The notes beneath the pieces were generated by a model. The model was not told where the DNA came from. It saw only the letters and a list, made by a program, of their open reading frames with translations, and did not search any database. Of a stretch of 17,110 nucleotides of DNA, positions 1 to 6,284 are shown one piece after another (position 1 is the first letter of the stretch; every line of letters begins with the position of its first letter). The stretch is from assembly GCA_041856085.1 (NCBI GenBank), contig JBHAFL010000075.1, positions 1 to 17,110 on the forward strand, written 5' to 3'. A program made the position numbers and the translations under genes. This stretch comes from RUG754 sp041856085 (GTDB lineage Bacteria; Bacillota; Clostridia; Peptostreptococcales; Anaerovoracaceae).

Positions 1-582
1 CTCCACGTCAGCCTTAGGGTCGCTCTCGGCGAAGCCCAGCTCCTGAGCCTGCTTGAGAGCCTCGCTGTAGCTCAGCCCCCCCTCTGTCATCTTGGTTAGG
101 ATGAAGTTCGAAGTACCGTTTACTATTCCCATAACCTCAGTGAAACGATTCCCCGAAAGTTGCCCTTTTATGGCGGTCAGAACAGGTATGCCGCCGCCGA
201 CAGACGCCTCATAGAGAAAGCTTACCTTATTTCGCTTCGCAGCCTTATTCAACTCGTCCCACGATTCCGCGATAGCCGCCTTGTTAGCCGAAACCACATG
301 CTTACCGGCATCCATAGCCCCTATCATATATTCCGTAGCCGGCTGAATACCTCCCATAGTCTCTACCACGCAGTCTATGCTATCATCTGAAAAAATATCA
401 TCTATTTTGTCCGTGTAAAGTTCCTCGGGGAGACCGCTTTTCAGGCTGCGGGAAAAAATCTTCAAAACCTCTATCTCCGCCCCACATCTCTCAGTTATTA
501 TATCGGCGTTATCCCTCAATATTCGATATGTGCCGCCGCCTACCGTTCCGAAACCAAGTATCGCCACATTCAGTTTTTTCAA
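1..582 (-). CDS. hom: Homoserine dehydrogenase, N-terminal part (3' end outside window)
   Basis: Homoserine dehydrogenase reduces aspartate-4-semialdehyde to homoserine with NAD(P)H in the cytosol, the branch point to threonine and methionine. The visible 194 residues open with a Rossmann nucleotide-binding motif (AILGFGTVGGG, residues 8-18). Further on are VVSANKAAIAE and the family signature GIVNGTSNFILTKM, then the start of the catalytic domain (AQELGFAESDP). The frame runs off the left edge of the window without a stop, so the C-terminal catalytic half and any ACT domain cannot be assessed. The start is TTG at 582, chosen because GGGAGG lies 9 nt upstream (592-597) and no in-frame ATG is near. 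The gene diverges from trmL across a long AT-rich gap. Family assignment is secure. Confidence 0.93.
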   Translation of the reverse strand, partial: MKKLNVAILGFGTVGGGTYRILRDNADIITERCGAEIEVLKIFSRSLKSGLPEELYTDKIDDIFSDDSIDCVVETMGGIQPATEYMIGAMDAGKHVVSANKAAIAESWDELNKAAKRNKVSFLYEASVGGGIPVLTAIKGQLSGNRFTEVMGIVNGTSNFILTKMTEGGLSYSEALKQAQELGFAESDPKADVE

Positions 583-700
583 TTTATTCAACCTCCCGTT
601 ATAACTTAAACGCTAAAAACATATATCCTGCCAAATTGACAAAATCGCTCTATATTCAAAAAATCACATCGTGATTATAAACATAAAATATCGGACAAGT

Positions 701-783
701 GAAAACCGGCATCTATCTCGACAATTATCCTGCCCGATTACTTACTACGGCGTTATTTTCGAAAATGGTCATCTATCCCGACA
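701..783. repeat. Two 23-bp imperfect direct repeats, 60-bp period
   Basis: Copies at 701-723 and 761-783 match at 19 of 23 positions and are offset by exactly 60 bp. The core ATCTATC is identical in both, the outer GAAAA and CGACA are also conserved, and differences cluster at four sites. Both copies lie in the predicted hom leader. They could be regulator binding sites or tandem RNA elements. Confidence 0.6.
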
Positions 784-790
784 GATGAAG

Positions 791-819
791 ATTATACACT
801 AAAATAATACAAATGTCTT
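791..819 (-). promoter_or_regulatory. Probable sigma-A promoter of hom
   Basis: On the minus strand AAGACA (819-814) is followed after 17 bp by a perfect TATAAT (796-791). Transcription would start near 784, giving a leader of about 200 nt before the TTG of hom. The leader contains both copies of the 60-bp-spaced repeat. Its length suggests leader-based control, but I do not recognise a known riboswitch or a T-box. Confidence 0.5.
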
Positions 820-1179
820 TAATTAACCTACATTTTTTCAATGTTTCTATTTGTTTTTTTATTATTTCAATTTACAATCGTTATTTATTTTTATTATTCT
901 GCTCACTTTAGTTTACTTTTTTATTAGTTTTAGCCCGTAGTTTTCATCATTTCCGCAGTTTTTATTATTTTATGATGAAATATCGAGAGAAATTTGATAA
1001 AATAACAAATCAGGTGAAATCTGAACATTGATAAAATACAAAAATCATAACTATAACCATGATAACATTTATATCGTACATATCCATACAAAGAACAAAA
1101 AATAAATTATTGTAATTCAAAGACGATATGAATCGCTATAAAATACAACAAAATCCAAATTAAGAACAGGAGAAAAAAT

Positions 1180-1665
1180 ATGTCCTTACACATAGTGCTC
1201 GTAGAACCCGAAATCCCGCCTAACACCGGCAACATCGCGAGAAGCTGCGCCGCTACAAGCAGTGTGCTGCACTTAGTTAAGCCGCTCGGATTCTCAATAG
1301 ACGATAAGACGCTTAAGCGTGCCGGTCTCGACTACTGGCAGTACGTCAAATTAGAAGTACACGAGTCGCTCGATGATTTTATGAGCAAATACGGCTCGGG
1401 CGGTACGAATCCGCACAGGCTTTTCTTAGCTACCACTAAAGGCGGTAATATATACACTGATTTCAAATACGAAGACGAGGATATGTTTCTCTTCGGCAAG
1501 GAAACCGCAGGGCTTCCCCGTCCGTTCATCGCCGAGCACAGCGAAAATGCGATAAGAATACCTATGAGCAGCGACACGAGACTTCGCTCGTTTAACCTGT
1601 CGAACTCCGCCAACATAATACTCTTCGAAGCGCTCAGACAGCTCGGATTTCCGGAGCTTGAGTAG
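1180..1665 (+). CDS. trmL: tRNA (cytidine/uridine-34-2'-O)-methyltransferase TrmL
   Basis: A SpoU/TrmD (SPOUT, alpha/beta-knot) methyltransferase that transfers a methyl group from S-adenosylmethionine to the 2'-O of the wobble nucleotide 34 of leucine tRNAs. The 161-residue length is that of a minimal, single-domain TrmL. Visible motifs are EPEIPPNTGNIARSC (9-23), LHLVKPLGF (30-38), FGKETAGLP (105-113), RIPM (126-129) and RSFNLSNS (136-143). The last three form the knotted AdoMet site. ATG at 1180 is preceded by AGGAG (1168-1172). No closely linked partner gene; it converges on queA, another tRNA modification gene. The product ends normally at a TAG immediately before a 10-bp duplicated word (1666-1675). 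Confidence 0.95.
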   Translation: MSLHIVLVEPEIPPNTGNIARSCAATSSVLHLVKPLGFSIDDKTLKRAGLDYWQYVKLEVHESLDDFMSKYGSGGTNPHRLFLATTKGGNIYTDFKYEDEDMFLFGKETAGLPRPFIAEHSENAIRIPMSSDTRLRSFNLSNSANIILFEALRQLGFPELE

Positions 1666-1689
1666 CTGACACGCCCTTGCTTTTTTTCT

Positions 1690-1785
1690 TTAATAAGCCC
1701 TAATTGTGTTGACTGACACGCCGGATTCCTTTGCAAGTTCTTCCTGCGCCATTCCGCAACGCATTTCGCAAGCCGAGTCCGTATT
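1690..1785 (-). pseudogene. Remnant of a helix-turn-helix (Xre/Cro-type) regulator
   Basis: On the minus strand, 1785-1690 reads as 31 codons bounded by stops at both ends (TAA at 1786-1788 and at 1690-1692). The peptide includes GMAQEELAKESGVSVNTIRA. This is the classical HTH core of Cro/Xre-type DNA-binding proteins: Q-E-E-L-A on the first helix, S-G-V-S turn, then the recognition helix. The domain is cut immediately after the recognition helix, and no ribosome binding site or usable upstream frame was found. I read it as a decayed fragment of a mobile-element or regulatory gene. A 10-bp word (CTGACACGCC) at 1713-1722 inside it recurs at 1666-1675, hinting at a local duplication or deletion. 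It could also be a very short live peptide gene. Confidence 0.45.
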
Positions 1786-1808
1786 TTACACAGTGTGTGA
1801 AGCCTTAC

Positions 1809-2951
1809 TTAGATATAATGGTCTGTAAGTGTGGAAGAACATTTTCCCCCGTGCACCCTTTTCCTGCCCATAAACGCGGTGGCGTCTCCATAGCTGAAAA
1901 ACAGATATTTTTCTCTCACAGCCTCCTCATAGACCTTGAGTACCTCTTCCCTGTCGTAGAGTGCGCTCACAAGCATAATAAGAGTGGATTTCGGAAGATG
2001 AAAGTTTGTTATGAGGCAATCTATTATCTTAAACCGATAGCCGGGGTAAATGAATATATTCGTGTTACCCGAGCCCGACTTAACTAAGTATGCAGAGGTT
2101 TCCTCATCGTAGTACGCCGCAGACTCCACCGTTCTCGTAGAGGTAGTCCCGACCGAAACAATTCTCCCGCCCGATTTAACAGTATCGTTTATCGCATTCG
2201 CAGCCCCCGAATCAATAAAATACTCCTCAAAATGCATATGATGCTCTTCAACCTTGTCGACCTTAACCGGTCTGAACGTGCCTATTCCCACGTGCAAAGT
2301 TACATAAGCCGTCCTGACGCCTTTTTCCTCGGCTTTTTTCAGGAGTTCCTCGGTGAAATGAAGCCCCGCGGTAGGTGCGGCTACAGAGCCTTCTATCTTC
2401 GAGTATACGGTCTGGTACCTTTCTTTGTCCTCGCTCTCGTTCGCTCTTCCTATATAGGGCGGCAGCGGCATCTGTCCTATTTCTTCGAGCCTCTCCATAA
2501 ACACACCCTCATAATAGAACTTCACTATCCTCGTGCCGCCGTCCGAATTGCCGACAATCTCCGCCCTTAGCAGCTTGCCGTCGGGAAAACCCGACTTGGT
2601 GCCGCATTGCGATATGCCGGAGAACACAACGCTGTCGCCGACTTTCAGTCTCTTGCCGGGTTTCACAAGGGTTTCCCACTTATCGCCGTCTATTCTCTTC
2701 GAGAGTAAAAACTCGACCTTGGCGCCCGTTCCCTCTTTAACACCGAAAAGTCTCGCCGGGAGCACCTTGCTGTTATTCAGCACCATACAGTCGCCTGCCT
2801 CGAGGTAGTCCAATATGTCAAAAAAATGTCTGTGCTCTATATTTCTGTCGTCCATATTGACGGCGAGCAGCCTGCATCCGTCTCTACGCTCAGACGGACG
2901 CTGCGCAATAAGCTCCTCCGGCAATATATAATCAAAATCAACAATGTTCAT
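1809..2951 (-). CDS. queA: S-adenosylmethionine:tRNA ribosyltransferase-isomerase QueA
   Basis: QueA transfers and isomerises the ribosyl moiety of AdoMet onto preQ1-modified tRNA to form epoxyqueuosine at position 34 of GUN-anticodon tRNAs. The 380 residues show the family signatures in order: LPEELIAQRPSERRDGCRLL near the N-terminus, VLNNSKVLPARL, PTAGLHFT, LHVGIGTFRPV, VGTTSTRTVES, and LITNFHLPKSTLIMLVSAL. QueA proteins usually end soon after the FFSYGDA motif. Here the motif is followed by about 25 extra residues rich in basic and polar residues, so the end may have been extended by a local rearrangement next to the HTH remnant. ATG at 2951 has only a weak GAGAG upstream. It is last of the ruvC-ruvA-ruvB-queA block; the usual partner tgt is not adjacent. 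Confidence 0.96.
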   Translation of the reverse strand: MNIVDFDYILPEELIAQRPSERRDGCRLLAVNMDDRNIEHRHFFDILDYLEAGDCMVLNNSKVLPARLFGVKEGTGAKVEFLLSKRIDGDKWETLVKPGKRLKVGDSVVFSGISQCGTKSGFPDGKLLRAEIVGNSDGGTRIVKFYYEGVFMERLEEIGQMPLPPYIGRANESEDKERYQTVYSKIEGSVAAPTAGLHFTEELLKKAEEKGVRTAYVTLHVGIGTFRPVKVDKVEEHHMHFEEYFIDSGAANAINDTVKSGGRIVSVGTTSTRTVESAAYYDEETSAYLVKSGSGNTNIFIYPGYRFKIIDCLITNFHLPKSTLIMLVSALYDREEVLKVYEEAVREKYLFFSYGDATAFMGRKRVHGGKCSSTLTDHYI

Positions 2952-3269
2952 ATTTTTTAGTTTCTCTCATTAACATAGTTATCATAATTTATTGTAATAT
3001 TTTTTTAAAATCGCTATTATTTATGAAAACTATAAAATACTCTATGCTATTAAGTTTTAATTCTATCTGTAATTCTATCCGATTTAGTATTTTACGCTTA
3101 AATTATTCCTGAACTTATGAAATCAATTATATTCTTAAGTCATATTATACATATTTATGTTTATGTCTATATATATCTATCATGTATGCCTATAATCTAT
3201 GTTTATCTGATATGTGCAGCTTATAAGGTCAGGGGATTTAATTTATTGCTTTGCAAGGGTACATGCCGC
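2952..3269. other. 318-bp AT-rich gap between ruvB and queA
   Basis: No coding frame or RNA gene is seen. The stretch is low-complexity and AT-rich, with an irregular TATG/CTAT-rich part around 3150-3205. It also has a short tandem repeat: the 10-bp word TAATTCTATC occurs at 3058-3067 and 3070-3079 (12-bp period). No convincing queA promoter was found; a minus-strand TATAAT in the 3140-3150 area lacks a correctly spaced -35. Confidence 0.5.
3058..3079. repeat. Short tandem repeat, 10-bp word at 12-bp period
   Basis: TAATTCTATC is present twice, at 3058-3067 and 3070-3079, without mismatch. It is a minor local duplication inside the ruvB-queA gap. Confidence 0.5.
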
Positions 3270-4355
3270 TTATATTTTTAGCTGTAAATACTCTTCCGTG
3301 GAGTTGCCGTCTCCACCCTCCCCGGACGCATATTCAGCGTCTGAATTTTCCGCATTCTCAGGATATTCAATTCCGAAATGCCTATATCCGTCCCGGCTGA
3401 CCATTCTGCCTTTTTGAGTTCTATAAAGAAGCCCCGACTGAATAAGGAACGGCTCGTGAACGTCCTCTAATGTTACGCGTTCCTCGCCGATAGACGCAGC
3501 TATGGTGTCAATCCCGACAGGTCCTCCGTCAAAACGCTCTATTATAGTCATAATAAGCTCCCTGTCAAGTCGCTCAAGTCCCAAATTATCTACGCCGAGA
3601 GCCTCAAGTCCGTCACGGGTTATAGCTATATCTATATTCCCCGTACCGCTCACCTGCGCGAAATCCCTTATTCTCTTAAGCATACGGTTAGCCACTCTCG
3701 GCGTCCCTCTGGAACGCTTAGCCATCTCATCGAGCGAGTTCTCGTCGATTCCTACGCCCAGTATATTCGCAGAACGTTTTAATATCAGCTTAAGCTCGTC
3801 GGGATTATATAGCTCGAACTTGCCTATAACGCCGAACCTGTCTCTGAGCGGCGCTGACAGCGAACCTGCTCTCGTAGTCGCCCCGATAAGGGTAAACTTG
3901 GCTAAATCAAGCCTTATGGAGCGTGCGGACGGTCCTTTGCCGATTATTATATCCAGTGCGTAGTCCTCCATAGCCGAATAGAGAACTTCCTCAACCGAGC
4001 GATTAAGCCTGTGTATCTCGTCGATAAATAGCACGTCGTTATCGTTAAGGTTGGTGAGTATAGCAGCTAAATCCCCCGCACGCGCTATCGCCGGCCCTGA
4101 GGTTACCTTGATATCCACTCCGAGCTCGTTCGCGATTATGCCCGCCAGAGTTGTTTTGCCGAGCCCTGGAGGGCCATAAAAAAGTACGTGGTCAAGAGGC
4201 TCGTTTCTCTGTTTAGCCGCCTCGATGAATATCTTAAGGTTATCTTTAACAAGCTGCTGCCCGATATAATCGTCGAGCAGCTTCGGTCTTAACCCTGTCT
4301 CCTGCCTTGATTCGCCTGTGTATGAAGTTGTACTTGTAATTCTGTCTTCCTGCAT
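3270..4355 (-). CDS. ruvB: Holliday junction branch migration helicase RuvB
   Basis: RuvB is the hexameric AAA+ motor that, with RuvA, drives branch migration of Holliday junctions. Using ATG at 4355 the product is 361 residues. It shows the N-terminal LRPKLLDDYIGQ (22-33), Walker A GPPGLGKTT (61-69), Walker B LFIDEIHRL (109-117), the sensor/arginine-finger stretch GATTRAGSLSAPLRDRFG, and the C-terminal winged-helix part ending near KGRMVSRDGYRHFG. An acidic, low-complexity tail of about 30 residues follows, longer than in most RuvB. The frame is open to a TTG at 4403, but that has no ribosome binding site. ATG 4355 has AGGAG (4367-4363) 7 nt upstream, so I use it. The upstream region is filled by 33-bp tandem repeats. 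Confidence 0.96.
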   Translation of the reverse strand: MQEDRITSTTSYTGESRQETGLRPKLLDDYIGQQLVKDNLKIFIEAAKQRNEPLDHVLFYGPPGLGKTTLAGIIANELGVDIKVTSGPAIARAGDLAAILTNLNDNDVLFIDEIHRLNRSVEEVLYSAMEDYALDIIIGKGPSARSIRLDLAKFTLIGATTRAGSLSAPLRDRFGVIGKFELYNPDELKLILKRSANILGVGIDENSLDEMAKRSRGTPRVANRMLKRIRDFAQVSGTGNIDIAITRDGLEALGVDNLGLERLDRELIMTIIERFDGGPVGIDTIAASIGEERVTLEDVHEPFLIQSGLLYRTQKGRMVSRDGYRHFGIEYPENAENSDAEYASGEGGDGNSTEEYLQLKI

Positions 4356-4410
4356 TAAACTGCTCCTAAAAAGGTCATTATTTCTTACTTCTATTTTTCT
4401 CAAAAAACAC

Positions 4411-4573
4411 TTATGTACTATTTCGTTTTTTTGAGCAACCGTTATGCATTTTTTCGGTTTTGCTTAAACAAATGTTATGGACTATTTCAGTTCTTTTTGA
4501 GAAACTGTTATAGACTGTTTCTGTTCTGCTCGAACAAATCTTACAGACTTTTTCGGTTCCTGCCGAGCAATTG
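4411..4573. repeat. Five tandem 33-bp repeats between ruvA and ruvB
   Basis: Units are 4411-4441 (31 bp), 4442-4474, 4475-4507, 4508-4540 and 4541-4573 (33 bp each). Each starts TTA-T/C-x and contains a TTTCxGTTC-like core. A degenerate sixth unit follows (4574-4606). Because 33 is divisible by 3, a minus-strand frame stays open across the array (TTG at 4602 to a TAA at 4411-4413). It encodes an 11-residue repeat of the form N-x-C-S-x-R-T-E-x-V-x. The Thr of the conserved Thr-Glu pair is written ACC, ACA, ACT and ACC in successive units, so the divergence looks synonymous in that frame. The last unit lost 2 bp and ends the frame. No strong ribosome binding site precedes it; AAGG lies about 8 nt before the TTG. 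Confidence 0.85.
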
Positions 4574-4638
4574 TTTAGCGCTTTTGGGTGAGGCTTTTTC
4601 AAAAAACTAAGCCTTTTAAGCTCTTTTGCTTATTTCTG

Positions 4639-5250
4639 TTAAAACAGATTTTTAAGTGCTTTTTTGATGTATTCTTCCGAGCTTAGTCCCTCTTCGTTTA
4701 TGTGAGACACCGCCGCGAAAGCCTCCTGTCTGGTATAGCCGAGCGATACGAGCGCAGAGACGGCCTCCGTCCTTGAATCTGTATCCGTTTCCGTTGAATC
4801 CGCCGCAGCCGATAAAGTCATAGGGATATCCCGACCGCTCTCAATGCGTCCTATCCTATCCTTAAGCTCCACAACAAGTCTCTCGGCGGTCTTTTTACCT
4901 ACGCCCTGCGCCTGAGAAACTGCCTTTATGTCGCCGAAAGCGATAGCCTGCTTAAGCTGCTCGAGCGGCATCGAGCCGATTATGGCCATCGCGCCTTTTG
5001 GCCCGATTCCGGACACACCCGTAAGTAAATTAAAGAACTCGAGCGACTCTCCGTTATGAAAGCCGTAAAGGCTCATATTATCCTCTCTGACTATCATCCT
5101 GGTATACACCTGTACCTCGTCGCCCTCGGTATGCTTATAAAACGGCGAGCCCTGTGGAATGAATATCTCGAATCCTATCCCCGAGCCCGTCTCCACGACT
5201 ATGCCGTTTTCGAACTGCATAGTATATGTACCTTTAATATATCTTATCAT
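4639..5250 (-). CDS. ruvA: Holliday junction DNA-binding protein RuvA
   Basis: RuvA tetramers bind the four-way Holliday junction and load RuvB rings. The 203 residues contain the N-terminal OB-fold (MIRYIKGTY onward, with FEIFIP), two helix-hairpin-helix motifs (GVSGIGPKGAMAI and GVGKKTAERLVVELKDRIG) and, after a variable acidic linker, domain III, which contacts RuvB (SALVSLGYTRQEAFAAVSHI). Length is normal. ATG at 5250 is preceded by GGAG (5259-5256) 5 nt upstream. Its stop codon sits inside a 14-bp palindrome (TCTGTT-AA-AACAGA, 4635-4648). This has too small a loop and no T-run to be an intrinsic terminator, so readthrough towards ruvB is likely. It lies between ruvC and ruvB on the same strand but with unusually long gaps on both sides. 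Confidence 0.96.
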   Translation of the reverse strand: MIRYIKGTYTMQFENGIVVETGSGIGFEIFIPQGSPFYKHTEGDEVQVYTRMIVREDNMSLYGFHNGESLEFFNLLTGVSGIGPKGAMAIIGSMPLEQLKQAIAFGDIKAVSQAQGVGKKTAERLVVELKDRIGRIESGRDIPMTLSAAADSTETDTDSRTEAVSALVSLGYTRQEAFAAVSHINEEGLSSEEYIKKALKNLF

Positions 5251-5599
5251 ATTAACTCCATATTTATTAACTTCAAATTTATATTTTAGTTAAAGCATAT
5301 TTTTAACTAATAATATAGCTGCTGATTCGCGATATAAATCGTTCTGTAAATAATCGTCACACAACACGCCACACTATGCTCCGATATATTCTATAGTATG
5401 TATAGAACTTAACTTAGCATGGCATAATCTAATCTAACCTAATTAATCTAATCTAACCTAATATAGTATAATATATTGTTTTATATCAATTATATAATGG
5501 AATCTAATGGAACCTGTTTAATTCTAACAGATTATTAAATTCACATCAGATTAAAAAATACTTCGGCAAGTTTTAATAGGTGATGCGGCTCATACCCCA
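5251..5599. other. 349-bp AT-rich gap between ruvC and ruvA
   Basis: No coding frame or RNA gene is evident. It contains a perfect 9-bp AT inverted repeat (5286-5294 and 5302-5310, 7-nt loop), a 19-bp-period tandem duplication at 5425-5461 built from TAAYC pentamers, and a 5-bp hairpin CTGTT/AACAG (5514-5518 and 5526-5530). No well-spaced promoter for ruvA stands out. Confidence 0.5.
5425..5461. repeat. 18-bp word duplicated at 19-bp period (TAAYC pentamers)
   Basis: The words at 5425-5442 and 5444-5461 are identical. Each consists of TAATC-TAATC-TAACC-TAA, so the unit is itself a pentamer expansion. This is consistent with slippage in the ruvC-ruvA gap. Confidence 0.75.
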
Positions 5600-6109
5600 C
5601 TATATCCCGCGTCTTATTCTAAGCTCTCTCCTCGCATGGCAGCCTGCCGTGTGTCCGTGGCAGATTGCCGCCGCGAGCGCGTCCGCCGTGTCGTCGGGCT
5701 TAGGCACTTTTTCGAGATTCAGGATAGTCTTGACCATGTGCTGCACCTGCTTTTTTTCGGCTCTTCCGTAACCGACGAGCGCCTGCTTAATCTCAAGCGG
5801 CGTGTACTCGCTTATGCTAATACCGCTCGCTTCGCACGCCAAAAGCGCGACGCCTCTTGCCTCGCCTACCATTATCGCCGTCTTGGCGTTGTCGTTAAAA
5901 TACAGCTCCTCAACCGAAGCCTCGTCGGGTCTGTACCTCTCAATGACGTCCGACAGCTCGCTGTACAGTTTCATCAGGCGCTCAGGCATCGGTCTGTCCT
6001 TATCCGTTAAGATGGAATCATAAGCGACAACCTTAAACCGGTTGCCCTCAATCTCTACTATGCCCCAGCCCATAATCGCATATCCCGGGTCAATTCCTAT
6101 TATTCTCAT
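5600..6109 (-). CDS. ruvC: Crossover junction endodeoxyribonuclease RuvC
   Basis: RuvC is the RNase-H-fold resolvase that cuts Holliday junctions symmetrically with Mg2+. The 169 residues start with MRIIGIDPGYAIMGWG. The acidic catalytic residues are recognisable as Asp7, Glu67 (in VEELYF), Asp140 and Asp143 (in PDDTADALA). The protein ends with a short basic tail (RRELRIRRGI). ATG at 6109 is the natural start because it places the IDPG motif correctly. It has no Shine-Dalgarno sequence: the six bases directly before it are T and a promoter -10 lies just upstream, so the mRNA may be leaderless. First gene of the ruvC-ruvA-ruvB-queA block, divergent from argR. Confidence 0.95.
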   Translation of the reverse strand: MRIIGIDPGYAIMGWGIVEIEGNRFKVVAYDSILTDKDRPMPERLMKLYSELSDVIERYRPDEASVEELYFNDNAKTAIMVGEARGVALLACEASGISISEYTPLEIKQALVGYGRAEKKQVQHMVKTILNLEKVPKPDDTADALAAAICHGHTAGCHARRELRIRRGI

Positions 6110-6115
6110 AAAAAA

Positions 6116-6145
6116 AGTATATCATAGTGAACATTTGTTTGTCTA
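6116..6145 (-). promoter_or_regulatory. Promoter of ruvC, predicted to give a leaderless mRNA
   Basis: On the minus strand TAGACA (6145-6140), an 18-bp spacer and TATACT (6121-6116) form a good sigma-A promoter. The ruvC ATG begins at 6109, only 6 nt after the -10, so initiation 6-8 nt downstream would fall on or beside the A of the start codon. The ARG-box-like palindrome (6145-6164) abuts the -35. Confidence 0.55.
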
Positions 6146-6164
6146 TATGTATTTTTATTCATAT
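6145..6164. promoter_or_regulatory. ARG-box-like operator between ruvC and argR
   Basis: The 20-bp element is a near-perfect palindrome with ATATG and CATAT ends. Its core TGTATTTTTATTCA (6148-6161) matches the ArgR consensus TGAATWWWWATTCA at 13 of 14 positions. It sits 15 bp upstream of the argR -35 and directly upstream of the ruvC -35, so ArgR could act on both. A weaker match (AGTATAAAATTTCA, 11 of 14) lies at 6230-6243, just downstream of the predicted argR start site. Confidence 0.6.
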
Positions 6165-6178
6165 TTACTATTTAATCA

Positions 6179-6207
6179 TTGATTTTTTTGCTTAAATATG
6201 TTAGAAT
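6179..6207 (+). promoter_or_regulatory. Sigma-A promoter of argR-recN
   Basis: TTGATT (6179-6184), a 17-bp spacer and TAGAAT (6202-6207) make a good match to the consensus. Transcription would start near 6214, giving a leader of about 70 nt with a possible second ARG box at 6230-6243. Confidence 0.65.
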
Positions 6208-6284
6208 TCCGGCTGTACAGGAAGTACAAAGTATAAAATTTCATAATTAATTTAATGTATTAAAGTTTTTATAGGAGTAGACTT

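Larger units (their letters stand above)
583..1179. other. 597-bp AT-rich divergent gap, hom / trmL
   Basis: No open frame here resembles a protein. The hom-proximal third holds a good minus-strand promoter (791-819), a 23-bp imperfect direct repeat at exactly 60-bp spacing (701-723 and 761-783), and a small inverted repeat AATCAC-ATC-GTGATT (662-676). That inverted repeat touches a second possible minus -10 (TATAAT, 679-674). A short word, ATCCTGCC, recurs at 625-632 and 727-734. The middle is very AT-rich and contains a 9-bp inverted repeat TTTCATCAT / ATGATGAAA (942-950 and 972-980). For trmL only a weak promoter could be found (TTCAAA 1116-1121, TATAAA 1137-1142, 15-bp spacer). Confidence 0.6.

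Noticed and set aside
583..784. SAM, lysine or T-box riboswitch in the hom leader
   Set aside because: None of the conserved motifs of these classes could be recognised.
1332..1736. Minus-strand frame overlapping trmL
   Set aside because: It is antisense to a well-conserved gene, resembles no family, and only its upstream edge crosses the HTH remnant, in a different frame.
3270..4403. Longer RuvB starting at TTG 4403
   Set aside because: The extra 16 residues have no ribosome binding site, while ATG 4355 has AGGAG at ideal distance and matches the family N-terminus.
4411..4573. CRISPR array
   Set aside because: The 33-bp units are directly contiguous, diverged, and have no spacers; no cas genes are near.
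4413..4610. Plus-strand 65-codon frame across the 33-bp repeats
   Set aside because: It exists because the repeat period is a multiple of 3. Substitutions change its residues, there is no ribosome binding site, and it opposes the operon.
4635..4648. Terminator at the end of ruvA
   Set aside because: The palindrome TCTGTT-AA-AACAGA has too small a loop and no T-run; it probably has no termination role.
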